From: Aurantiochytrium sp. KH105
Taxonomy: Eukaryota; Sar; Bigyra; Thraustochytrida; Thraustochytriidae
Assembly: GCA_003116975.1 (NCBI GenBank)
Contig: BGKB01000068.1
Location: 62,001 to 126,000 of the forward strand
Length of the DNA stretch: 64,000 nucleotides
Direction of reading: 5' to 3'
Each line of letters starts with the position of its first letter. The stretch's first letter is position 1. The translations under genes and the position numbers were made by a program. The notes beneath the pieces were generated by a model. That model was not told the DNA's origin. It did not search any database and saw nothing but the letters and a program-made list of their open reading frames with translations. This document shows, one piece after another, positions 39,693-48,201 of the stretch.

Positions 39693-40343
39693 CTAGCTTG
39701 CATGAGAAGAAGGTCCATTTACTTGCATCATGAAGCGGTTCGTCTCGACTGGATAAGCATTAGTAGCGCAAAACATTCGCAAGACCTCTTCGCGGGGCGC
39801 GCGCATGATTCGCTTCTTTTGCGTGCCGGGACGCAAACTCGGAAGCAAGACCGACAGCTCCACGTCCTCCAAGACGACTCCAGCGACCTCAAAAATGCGC
39901 GCAATGTCTTCGCGTGACACAGCCTTGGCTCCGTTCTCCAAAATCAGATGGCGACGTGGATCTCGTGCAGCGTTCAAGGGTTGCCGCGCAAAGTGTTTCT
40001 CTAAGCGGGCGCAGAGCTTGAAAAAAGCCACCTTTGCCGACGGCTCGAGTCTGCCCACAAGCACGCGTTTCTGCGCCCGAACAAACGCATCATTCTCCGC
40101 ATGCTCTCGGCGCGCGCGTGCCGACTTTTTCGAAAACTGCTTGGCGCGGTGCGCAAATCCGCACCAGCGTTTCCGCGCGACGCAAGCGCCGCAGGCGCCG
40201 TCATAGTGCTCGCCGCGCTCTCGCCGCACCTGCTGGTTCGAGGTCAGAGCGCTTTTTCGCTCGCTCCCCGCGCTGCCGCCTCGCGACGCCCAGAACTCCC
40301 GCTCCGCCGCCACCGCGCACCGCAGCGCCTCGCGCGACGCCAT
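39693..40343 (-). CDS. Hypothetical basic protein with small Cys cluster
   Basis: 216 residues with ATG in good context (cgccATGG). The N-terminal half is Arg/Lys/Ala-rich and contains CGACVARKRWC (Cys51, Cys54, Cys61). The C-terminal half has AKVAFFKLCARLEKHF and AVSREDIARIFEVAGVVLEDVELSVLLPSL, which looks like a helix-loop-helix of degenerate EF-hand or death-fold type without clear ligands. No signal peptide or membrane helix is seen. The family is unrecognised. It starts head-to-head with the gene at 42838, with the transposon-like element in the spacer. Confidence 0.6.
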   Translation of the reverse strand: MASREALRCAVAAEREFWASRGGSAGSERKSALTSNQQVRRERGEHYDGACGACVARKRWCGFAHRAKQFSKKSARARREHAENDAFVRAQKRVLVGRLEPSAKVAFFKLCARLEKHFARQPLNAARDPRRHLILENGAKAVSREDIARIFEVAGVVLEDVELSVLLPSLRPGTQKKRIMRAPREEVLRMFCATNAYPVETNRFMMQVNGPSSHAS

Positions 40344-40452
40344 GGCGCACTCCGGCAGTCACATCTGCCTGCCTGGCGGTGAGAGCGCTCTCAACTCAAC
40401 ACACACCTCTGGCAGCAGCAGCAGCAGTAGTATACTACGTATTTATGTATAG
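40344..40452. other. Spacer left of the transposon-like element
   Basis: Short spacer with a GCA repeat (40412-40427) and the palindrome GTAGTATACTAC (40427-40438), ending in the left copy of the ATAG target duplication (40449-40452). Confidence 0.6.
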
Positions 40453-40464
40453 CCCTGGATAATT

Positions 40465-40487
40465 TTGGTTACCTATTTGGTAACCAA
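40465..40487. repeat. Left terminal hairpin of the element
   Basis: Arms TTGGTTACC and GGTAACCAA with 5-nt loop TATTT. It has the same arms as the right-end hairpin. Confidence 0.95.
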
Positions 40488-40719
40488 ATAGTCGGAAAAA
40501 CTTAGTTAGTCCGATGAGGGGTATTTGAATACGACTTCAGTAACGCAAATGGACGTTTCGTTTTCAAAAATCAGCTTTGATACATTGCACTTCGAGCTTG
40601 GAGGTCAGAAACGTCTGAGATGCTCCCTGAGTTTTGCCGTTCATTTTGAAGTCTTTGTTTGGTTTCTCCGTCCAGCATAATTTTTGAAATTTTCTCTCGC
40701 GCAAGTGATCTCGGTGAGA

Positions 40720-40755
40720 ATGGTGGTTAGGATGGTGGTTAGGATGGTGGTTGGA
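40720..40755. repeat. Three 12-bp units (ATGGTGGTTAGG) inside the element
   Basis: Two perfect copies and a third with two changes at its end, in tandem. Confidence 0.9.
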
Positions 40756-40899
40756 CGGATCTTCTCGCAGACTACGATCGTTTGGCGCGCGTGGAGGCGA
40801 GAGCAACGCACGCGGGGAAGAGAGAGTGATCGCGCACGGAGGACATTGGGTGCGCAGAGGCTGACAAGGTGGCACTGTTGAGTCGTGGCAAGAAGGGAG

Positions 40900-41052
40900 A
40901 TGGACGAGGCGGTCGACGAAGCCTTCCCTGATGCCGTTTGGGATTACTTTGAACGTGACGACGACGGGGATGACAGCTCGCATTCTTCCGCTGACGAGGA
41001 GGCTGACGAGGAGGCTGATGAGGCCTTCGTTGTCAATGGCCGTGGACAGTGA
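40900..41052 (+). CDS. Small acidic ORF inside the transposon-like element
   Basis: 50 codons beginning MDEAVDEAFPDAVWDYFERDD, then a Ser/His run and three DEEA-type repeats, ending VVNGRGQ and a stop. Such acidic N-termini occur in piggyBac-like and other cut-and-paste transposases, so it could be a remnant first exon; this is weak inference. Another frame stays open past the stop and reads AVDSEITSLSHYVAQSIMETVKGLF up to TGA 41120-41122, hinting at a frameshift or lost splice. Confidence 0.35.
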   Translation: MDEAVDEAFPDAVWDYFERDDDGDDSSHSSADEEADEEADEAFVVNGRGQ

Positions 41053-41412
41053 AATTACGAGTCTTAGTCACTACGTGGCTCAGAGTATCATGGAGACCGT
41101 CAAGGGCTTGTTCGCGGTATGAATATGGTCTCTATTGACTACAACCCTGCCAACTCCATTTTGTTCGACAAAGTGCAAAGAGAAACTCCTGTGCTTCTTA
41201 AAAGAGCNCCTATTTTCGTGTTTTAATGGCAAATAGACCGTTTTTAATTGCTCAGCCGCTGACTTTGCAGACGCATAAATTGTGCTGCACGAAGCAGAAC
41301 TTCATCAGGTTTGGCCAAGAGGTGCACAGGAACAGTCGTTTTCGATCCATGTGACTTTTTCTGACAGGTTTTGCGCAAATGAAAATTATCTGCAAATTCT
41401 AAATTTTCTAAA

Positions 41413-41435
41413 TTGGTTACCAAAACGGTAACCAA
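41413..41435. repeat. Right terminal hairpin of the element
   Basis: Arms TTGGTTACC and GGTAACCAA with loop AAAAC. The arms are identical to those of the left hairpin and the loop differs. Confidence 0.95.
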
Positions 41436-42050
41436 CTCGCGCTATCCAGGGATAGTGAGACAAAAGGGGAATTTGTTCGTTTTTACACTCGCAGCTAGTC
41501 CTAGCTGGACTGTACGGATGCAGAGGCCCGGAAAAGGCCTCGTATACTACATCACAACGAGGAGTGCTGCGACTGCTGCTGCAGCTGCTGCAGACAGCAG
41601 CCCACCAAGATCGAGCTCGATGGCGAGGAAGACCTGAGACATGCGACTCTTCGGCCTCCGTGCATTTTAGGCTTCGAGTAACTTGTATTATAGTAGACTG
41701 TCGCGAAGCAGCCATCTCGCCACCGCGAGCCGGCTCGCCTCCATCGACCCGCGGGGCCACCATCGACAGGATTACCGACCCACCAACCTGCGCACGCCTT
41801 CGACTCGTCGACGCGGCGGTGGCGGCGCGTGCGTCTCTCCTCCAGCGCACATCCTCCTCCTCCTAGGCTCCTCTCCAGGCCAGCCAGACCAGGCCAGGCC
41901 AGGCCAGACCAGGCCAGACTAGACTCCGCTCCTCGGGCTCGCTCTCGCCCGCCAGGACTCGCGCTTCCAGCGCGCGACGGCGCGCTCCAGGGAGCCCTCG
42001 CCCGCCGCACCCCGCGGGCCTGGCTCCCGGCGCTGGACATTCTGTTCCAT

Positions 42051-42093
42051 CTCCTCTCCTCTCCTCTCCTCTCCTCTCCTCTCCTCTCCTCTC
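42051..42093. repeat. (CTCCT)n pentanucleotide repeat
   Basis: About eight perfect CTCCT units, followed after a few bases by a CACG tetramer tract. Confidence 0.95.
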
Positions 42094-42727
42094 CCTCGCC
42101 ACGCACGCACGCACGCACGCACCCACTCCCTCCTCCCTCGCTCGCTCGCCTCGCCCGCGACACGCGCGTGCCGAAGGTACGCGCCGCCGCCGTCGCCGTC
42201 GCTCGCAGTCCCTGCCCGTCTCGCGCGCCTTGCGTGTCCAAGATCGCCGCGCGAAGCAGCCGCGACGATGCGCGTGCACGGCTGCTGCCGCGCCTCCTCC
42301 TCCCCGGGAGTGTTTCCGGGCGAGGGCGGCGCGGGCGCGCCCTGCGCGGCCTCTGCGCGACGCCGGCCGCGCATCTGCGCGCGTCTCCGGCCGCCGCGGC
42401 CGCGCGCCTTTCCTGCAGGGCGAACGCGCGCACGCACGCCCGGCGGGGAGGGAGGGAGGGAGGCCTGCACACGCGGGCACGCGGCGAGAGCGCGCTGCAC
42501 GCGCCGAGACTGGGCGCGCGAGACTCGGCGGCGGCCCCTCGGCGGGAGGGGCGGGAAGGGGAGGGGGAGGGGGGAGGGGGGAGCGGGGAGGGAGTTGGGG
42601 GGAGAAAGGATGGAAGTAGACAGGCAGGACGCGCAGAGTGACCCTCGCCCACGCGTGCAAAGGGAAGAAAGGAGCGTGTGGAATGGAGCGCGAGATGCAG
42701 CAAATCGCAAAAGGGTAGCGAGAGTTG

Positions 42728-42729
42728 AG

Positions 42730-42774
<45 letters not shown>
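42728..42774. repeat. (CAG)n run in probable 5' leader
   Basis: About fifteen CAG units with one GTA interruption near the start, ending 63 nt before the ATG at 42838. Confidence 0.9.
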
Positions 42775-42837
42775 CTCGCCGGCAGGGAAGCAGAGCGGTA
42801 GCAGCGAGTCTCGCACGTAAACCCTCACTCCGCAAAG

Positions 42838-43588
42838 ATGGGCAACCTCCCCCTCTTCGTCATGAACGCCTCGGTGTTCGGGAGCTCGGTACGTCCGTCC
42901 GCCTTGTACTTGCAGGATCTATCGCGCAGCGTGCTCGCTCACTCGCTCGCACGCTCGCTCCTGCGCTGAGATGAGACGAAACCACGAGTCCTCAGAAAGC
43001 TAACGAACCAGCGTCCACGCTGACATCACGTTGCAGGTTCTCGCGTACCTGGCCCCTGGCTGGACCGCCCTCAAAGTGGGCGACACCACCTTTGGCCACG
43101 GCGTCTACTACGGCTACTCCAAGTACTCCGGAGACGACTACGATGAGGTTCCCTACACCTACATCCAGACTGCAGGTGTACCTCTAGATGACGATGGAAA
43201 CGTGGTCACAGTGAAAGATGCGCAATGGGTCGGCATGCCAATTCTCGGCGCCGTCATCATCGCCCTTGCACTCGTTCAGATGTGCTTTAGCTGCAGTAGC
43301 GGCAAGGGTCTGAGCATTGTCAAGTTCACCAATGTCATGATGATTCTTCTCGCCATTGCCATCATGGTCGTTTACGTGTACACTGACTTTTGGATTCGCG
43401 TGGGCGATGCGTGCGACAACGGAACCTACTATTCGTGTGATGAGGGCATGATCACCTGGACATTCTCGAACCTTGTTGGCGGCGAAGTTGTGGTTTACAA
43501 GTTCTGGTGGAGCTACTTTTTTGGCTGCGTCCTCATCTTCTTCTGCTTGCTGTCCTTTTGCTTGGCTGCGCAGTACCAGAAGGCGTAA
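42838..43588 (+). CDS. Small multi-pass membrane protein, unknown family
   Basis: Two exons, 42838-42888 and 43037-43588, encode 200 residues. Exon 1 encodes MGNLPLFVMNASVFGSS before a GTACGT donor. The 148-nt intron ends CACGTTGCAG and exon 2 continues in phase with VLAYLAPGWTALKVG. Hydrophobic segments lie at about 5-25 (weak), 83-103 (MPILGAVIIALALVQMCFS), 113-135 and 172-195. A Tyr-rich segment (38-58) and a loop with Cys143 and Cys151 suggest an extracytoplasmic face. The layout resembles a tetraspan protein, but I recognise no family. The ATG has good context (aaagATGG). Confidence 0.75.
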
Positions 43589-43944
43589 TGAAAAAGCCAG
43601 CTTGCTTTGCTCCTGCCTGATTCGCATGACGTAATCACTTATGATGTTCTTATCGATGTTGATGCTGAAAACCATTGATTGATGCGGCCGGCCGATGAGG
43701 TGTTTTCTTCAAGAATTATGAATTTTTCGACAGATGGACCAATTGACAGCGAGTTGGGCTTCTGGTGTGTTTTGCTCCTAGATCGTCTTACGTATCATAC
43801 GCGCCAGATAGAAAAGATCAGAATTGGAATTTTATAAAAAACCGTCGATAAGCAAGCATCTTTTTGGCTCATCAAAGGACGTGAGCCCCAAGGACCCAAG
43901 CAGTCTTGCTTCTTTCTTCACTTCGATCAAGAATCGAGTTCGAA
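43589..43944. other. Convergent intergenic spacer
   Basis: AT-richer, with no coding frame and no strong repeat. It presumably holds both 3' UTRs. Confidence 0.6.
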
Positions 43945-44304
43945 CTAAAAAATGAGAGATAACCACGCAGCAATCAGTGTGAACCCGCCAATGGGAGTGA
44001 TCATACCCAGCTTGGTTTCGCCCGTGAGCACCATGGCGTAAAGCGATCCCGAAAAGAGCGTAATGCCCGCAGCGAAAAGGGTCACGGGCAAGTTCCTCGG
44101 TTGCGCGGCTGCGCCGCCAGGAACCTCCTTGACCATCTTCGCTGCCACGAGCATCGCCACGCTGTTCACCAAATGGTAGTGCGACGCGGTCTCCCAGACC
44201 TTGGCCATGCGGTCATCAACCTTGCCGCGGAGCGCGTGCGCTCCAAAGGCGCCCGTCACGATGGCCAGGGCGCCCGAGATACCGGCGAGCACGATGGGTC
44301 TCAT
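43945..44304 (-). CDS. TMEM256: DUF423/TMEM256 family membrane protein
   Basis: 119 residues from ATG 44304, the usual family length. The frame extends upstream only to a GTG. Family signature GAFGAHALRGKVDD lies at residues 18-31, followed by WETASHYHLVNSVAMLVAA, FAAGITLFSGSLYAMVLTG and LGMITPIGGFTLIAAWLSL. These form four hydrophobic helices. The family occurs in bacteria (YgdD) and eukaryotes (TMEM256), often mitochondrial; its function is unknown. It starts head-to-head with the ER lectin gene 363 bp away. Confidence 0.88.
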   Translation of the reverse strand: MRPIVLAGISGALAIVTGAFGAHALRGKVDDRMAKVWETASHYHLVNSVAMLVAAKMVKEVPGGAAAQPRNLPVTLFAAGITLFSGSLYAMVLTGETKLGMITPIGGFTLIAAWLSLIF

Positions 44305-44667
44305 TCTCCGCAAGTCGTCTACCGTCGCGCGCGAGCCGAAAGCGGGGCTGGACGCTGCGTCCGAACAGACGTTCTCGACCGCGGGGGTTCTGCTCCGGAG
44401 CGTCGTCGTGCGAAGCGGTCTCGGATGCCGAGCACGTGTGCCTGCCAGGGACGAGTGAAACACGACTACCACCACGCTGCAGCTCTGTTGCTTCGCAAAC
44501 CAAAAGCAAGCAAACTCCACCGGGGTCAGGGAAAGAAAGCCCCGTCACTGGCTCGCCAGAAATAGGGGAGACCTGGGATCGAAGCGCACGCACGCACGCG
44601 GCGAGTCGAGCCCTCGCCCCCACCTGCGCCCGGCGCTCGCGCTACGAGAAGAGAGCTTTGATCTTTT
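44305..44667. promoter_or_regulatory. Divergent spacer between DUF423 and ER lectin genes
   Basis: 363 bp between two head-to-head start codons, so both promoters should lie here. No clear TATA box is seen. Confidence 0.4.
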
Positions 44668-46275
44668 ATGAAAGCAGCGAAGATGAGCATGGCGCAGCTT
44701 CGGCAACGGGCGACGAGGAGACGAAGACGAAACGCGGTGACAGCTTGCGGGCGTCTGCCGTTGCTCTTCGCAGCAGTCCTTATTCTGGTTCTCGTTTTGC
44801 TTAGTCCTGCAGGCGCCGACGCCAAGGTTCCTGCGTCGTCGCTGCAAAAAGGAGACCAGCGGCGCTCCCGCGAGAGCTACGGAAACTCTGCTGACGATAA
44901 CGAGGATGGAAACGACGATTACGCACAAGACAACGACGATGATGGCGATCAGGACGATGACGAGGATGATGAGGATGAAGACGACTACGATGAGGACGAC
45001 TACGATGAAGACGAGGATGATGACGAAGGGGATCTTGATTCCGGTGACAATGATTTGAATGCGTATCAAACCCGATCAAACTTCCTGCTTCGCAAACTTC
45101 AAGATCGTGGTGGCGTACAAGTCGTCCTCGGCGGCTCTCCATCCTCGCCAAAAGGGGCATGGCAAATGAAAAGCGCAGATGGCACCTCCTTCGAGTGCAA
45201 ATTCTCAGTCGCTGAAAATGATGACCACACCACGGCGCACCCGGGAGGAGGTCGACGCACGACGTCTGGAGCTACGACAGACTTGCCGACGGTACCTGTC
45301 GCAGAGACGGCGCTGCAGCCTCTCGAAGGCAAATGTATCTCTATTCGAAAAGGGTACTGGTCTTATGATGTTTGCCATAAGAATGGCGTCTTCCAATACC
45401 ACGGAACTACTCGCGCCAAAGCCGATGTCACATGGAGCCTTGGCACTTTTAATCCTGATGCTTCGTCAATCCTCACGTCTGATAGCCAAGGATCTGACAA
45501 ACAAGTAGCTCTCGCAGTCGTCCACCAATTTGTAGACGGGCAGCCTTGCGACGAAACGGGCAAGCCACGCGTCTCACGAGTGGTCTACTTTTGCTGCCCG
45601 CACCTCAAGGGCTCTAGCGGCATGGACTACCAGCTTGAGTCGCTCACAGAGAACCAAGTCTGTAGCTACACCGTGACCATGTGCACGCGCACACTCTGCG
45701 ACGTTGGTTTTGTGCCACGTGGCTCCACCGACGCTTGGACGATCTTGCGCTCTCTTTCAGGGCTCTGTTTCCAGGATACGATCGATTGGTGGTCTTATAG
45801 TCTCTGTGTGGAACGCGATGTTTCACAATTCCACATGGAGGAGTCTGTGACGTCAAAGGGGCAGAGAAGCGTGGAGCGAACATCAGAGTACAGTCTTGGC
45901 ATCTTTCGCACAGACAAGTCGTTCAAGATCCCCTCGAGGCTCTCGAGCGGAATGAAGCTCGAAAAGGAGGTCAATGCGAAAACACTACTTTACGTCGACA
46001 GAGATCCGCGTAACCCGGCCGTTGTCCAAGTTTATGCGGGTGGATCTTCTTGCGATGTCTCGCAGGATGCGCGCACTCGGACGACTCTCGTTCGGTTCGT
46101 CTGTGATAGGACCTCGGAGAGGGCAGGTGAGACGCATCGTATATTATCTGTAGAAGAGGTCGCCTCTTGTCAGTACGTTGTCACCTTCCACACGCACCTT
46201 CTTTGTCAGCATGCACTCTTCAATCCACCTGAAGATCAAGGCGAACGTGTGACCTGTCTCCCGGCCGAGGCGTAG
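44668..46275 (+). CDS. ERLEC1: ER lectin with two MRH domains (Erlectin/XTP3-B-like)
   Basis: 535 residues. A basic N-terminus is followed by a hydrophobic signal/anchor (LPLLFAAVLILVLVLLSPAGADA, about 30-52) and a very acidic Asp/Glu stretch (about 75-125). Two mannose-6-phosphate-receptor-homology repeats follow: GKCISIRKGYWSYDVCHKNGVFQYH near 220 and GLCFQDTIDWWSYSLCVERDVSQFH near 363. Each ends in paired Cys blocks such as QVCSYTVTMCTRTLC and ASCQYVVTFHTHLLC. Two MRH domains fit ERLEC1 better than single-domain OS-9. These lectins read trimmed N-glycans and feed misfolded glycoproteins to Hrd1/SEL1L in ER-associated degradation. The acidic stretch is unusual and could bind Ca2+ (inference). 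Confidence 0.85.
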   Translation: MKAAKMSMAQLRQRATRRRRRNAVTACGRLPLLFAAVLILVLVLLSPAGADAKVPASSLQKGDQRRSRESYGNSADDNEDGNDDYAQDNDDDGDQDDDEDDEDEDDYDEDDYDEDEDDDEGDLDSGDNDLNAYQTRSNFLLRKLQDRGGVQVVLGGSPSSPKGAWQMKSADGTSFECKFSVAENDDHTTAHPGGGRRTTSGATTDLPTVPVAETALQPLEGKCISIRKGYWSYDVCHKNGVFQYHGTTRAKADVTWSLGTFNPDASSILTSDSQGSDKQVALAVVHQFVDGQPCDETGKPRVSRVVYFCCPHLKGSSGMDYQLESLTENQVCSYTVTMCTRTLCDVGFVPRGSTDAWTILRSLSGLCFQDTIDWWSYSLCVERDVSQFHMEESVTSKGQRSVERTSEYSLGIFRTDKSFKIPSRLSSGMKLEKEVNAKTLLYVDRDPRNPAVVQVYAGGSSCDVSQDARTRTTLVRFVCDRTSERAGETHRILSVEEVASCQYVVTFHTHLLCQHALFNPPEDQGERVTCLPAEA

Positions 46276-46789
46276 TAGTCTGGCATCGAAATGTTCTCCC
46301 TCATTTGCCTGTAGGTCTGCTCTTCTTTTCTGTTTGGCATAATCGTTGAAGAAAAAGTCCTTGATAAAAAGATCAACGAGGAGAGTGCCGAAGCAAATGT
46401 CTTGCAAGCGCGCGTGTTTCAATCGCATACCAATGAAGAAAACGCAAAGTCTGGCGACATGATGGTACGCACCGGAAAACTCTTTAAAAAAAAAAACGAA
46501 TACGCGCCAACTCATGTCGACGCCAAAATTAAGCGCTTTGGCCAGTGGCAAAGGCCAATTCTGGCCTCCACCTGCCCCCTCCCCGCGCCTTTACCCCCTT
46601 GCCCGCACTCTCGCTCTCGGTCAGCCTCTGCAAAGGCTCTGTCCGTCACTCCCTTTTGCACCAAAAAAGTCCTGCAAAGCCAAGCTTGGTCTCTTGTCTG
46701 CTTCAAAGCACGAACTGCAAAGCTATACCTCACGACGAGAAGCAGAACCGCAAAGCCATCTCACGTGACCGAGAGCAAGTCTCGCCACC
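46276..46789. other. Spacer between ER lectin and SDR genes
   Basis: No gene is seen. It separates two genes on the same strand and should hold the SDR promoter; no obvious motif was found. Confidence 0.5.
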
Positions 46790-47837
46790 ATGGTCTTCGA
46801 CGAAGCGCTTCTTCGACCCGAGTAAGTTAAGTTTTCGCCCGAGCTCGTGAGCGCGCGGACGCAGCCCGACGTCGCGCAAAAGTGGATGGATGATGAATCG
46901 TGGGTAGTTGTAGCGGCGGAAATATGGACAGAACTGACGAGCGCTCTCGCGCGGGCAACCAACACACAGCGTCAAGGGCCGCGTGGTCATTTGCACAGGC
47001 GCCAGCCGCGGCATCGGCCGCGAGTGCGTGCTCGCACTTGCCAAGCTTGGGTGCAACGTGGTCATTGCAGCCAAAACCACAGAGCCACACCCTACGCTGC
47101 CAGGTACAATCTATACCGTCGCCAAGGAATGCGAGGAGCTCGGCGTGCAGGCCTTGCCTGTCAAGGTTGATGTGCGCAGCGAGAAAGACGTGCAGGCGTG
47201 CATCGACCTGACCATGAAAACCTTTGGCCGCATTGACATTCTCATCAACAATGCGAGCAGCCTTTGGTGGCACGACATTGTTGACACACCCATGAAGCGC
47301 GCCGACCTTATTTACGAGGTCAACACGCGCGGCACCTTCATGATGACCAAGGCTTGCTTGCCACACATGGTAAAGAACGGCTATGGCCATGTCATCAACA
47401 TGAGCCCGCCCTTGAGTACCCAGCGGCTCGCAGGTCACACGGCGTATTATATTTCAAAGTTCGGCATGACCCTCGTCGCGCTTGGAGCAGGCCAAGAGTA
47501 TCCTGGTGTTGTGGCTGGAAACTCGCTTTGGCCGCGCACCGTCATCGAGAGCCTCGCTTCCAAAAACCACAAGCTCGGCACTCCGGACATGTGGCGCAAG
47601 GCGACCATCATTAGTGACTGCGTGCTTCTCCTCATCTCCAAGGGCCTCAATCACTCTGGCCATACTTGCATTGACGAAGAACTGCTCCGCGATAATGGCA
47701 TGGAAGACTTTTCCAGATATCAAGTCGTTGCGGGCTCCGAGCCTCCCTCCATGGCAGATCTCGCCTCTGCTGGTGGCAAAGAGCTCAACAAACGCGGTCG
47801 TGCGCTCGTGCGGGCTCCCAAGTCATCCAAGTTGTAG
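46790..47837 (+). CDS. HSDL2: HSDL2-like short-chain dehydrogenase/reductase
   Basis: Two exons, 46790-46821 and 46970-47837, encode 299 residues. The ATG context is perfect (gccaccATGG). The GTAAGT donor and ACACAG acceptor join MVFDEALLRPD to VKGRVVICTGASRGIGRE in phase, matching the HSDL2 start. The cofactor motif TGASRGIG lies at 20-27. NNASS and the catalytic Tyr170-x3-Lys174 (YYISK) are present. Blocks IAAKTTEPHPTLPGTIYTVA, VDTPMKRADLIYEVNTRGTF and NSLWPRTVIES follow HSDL2 closely. Animal HSDL2 is peroxisomal/mitochondrial and carries a C-terminal SCP2 domain. That domain is absent here and no SKL-type signal ends the protein (it ends SSKL, which could act as a weak PTS1). The substrate is unknown. 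Confidence 0.9.
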
Positions 47838-48201
47838 CCATCCCCCCCCAGGCTCGCGACACTGCGACCTCGTTGACAGAGCCGTTCCGAGGGTAAAAGG
47901 GAAGAACCCCAAGCCGCAACAGAACTCACTCGCTCGCTTGATCTTGCGATGCCAGCCAGCGTCAGTCCCTGGCGGGCACTTATCTTAACGTTCACAAGTA
48001 ACACAGAGTTTACGATTTTGATGGTGCAATGCAATGCACTGCAGTGCAGTTTTATACAGAATAGAGGTCTTTGTCTCGGCAAGCAGAAATCTTGCTGCAG
48101 TAGGTATGCATGCCCCCATGGACAGTGCGACAGTTGCGGTTTCCCGAGGCGGCCCCTGTTGTCTTCCTCAATGAGCCCTTCTTGTCGAGCCTCTCTTCCG
48201 G
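47838..48201. promoter_or_regulatory. Spacer upstream of S49 protease gene, with ATGCA-type dyad
   Basis: It holds a GCAATGCAATGCA run overlapping the perfect 14-bp palindrome TGCACTGCAGTGCA (48035-48048), about 155 nt before the next start codon. No other gene is seen. Confidence 0.5.

Larger units (their letters stand above)
40453..41451. mobile_element. 999-bp DNA-transposon-like element with hairpin-bearing terminal inverted repeats
   Basis: The ends are CCCTGGATA (40453-40461) and its exact complement TATCCAGGG (41443-41451). They are flanked by the direct repeat ATAG (40449-40452 and 41452-41455), as expected for a 4-bp target-site duplication. Just inside each end sits the same hairpin, TTGGTTACC-N5-GGTAACCAA (40465-40487 and 41413-41435), with different loops. 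The interior is more AT-rich than its surroundings and has one small acidic ORF, a 12-bp triple repeat and one ambiguous base (n at 41208). No full transposase is present, so it is non-autonomous or decayed. A CCC terminus and acidic ORF recall piggyBac, but that superfamily uses TTAA; Sola elements also make 4-bp duplications. Superfamily is unassigned. Confidence 0.75.
41456..42837. promoter_or_regulatory. Upstream region of the four-helix membrane protein gene
   Basis: GC-rich with no credible coding frame. It contains a GGCCA/GACCA tract (41876-41925), CTCCT pentamers (42051-42093), CACG (42100-42122), a G-rich block (42540-42600) and a CAG run ending about 60 nt before the start codon. 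It is probably promoter and 5' leader. Confidence 0.5.

Noticed and set aside
41552..42835. Long Arg/Ser/Pro/Leu frames upstream of the four-helix membrane protein
   Set aside because: They read through CTCCT, CACG and CAG satellites and end in poly-Leu from the CAG run; they are leader sequence, not protein.
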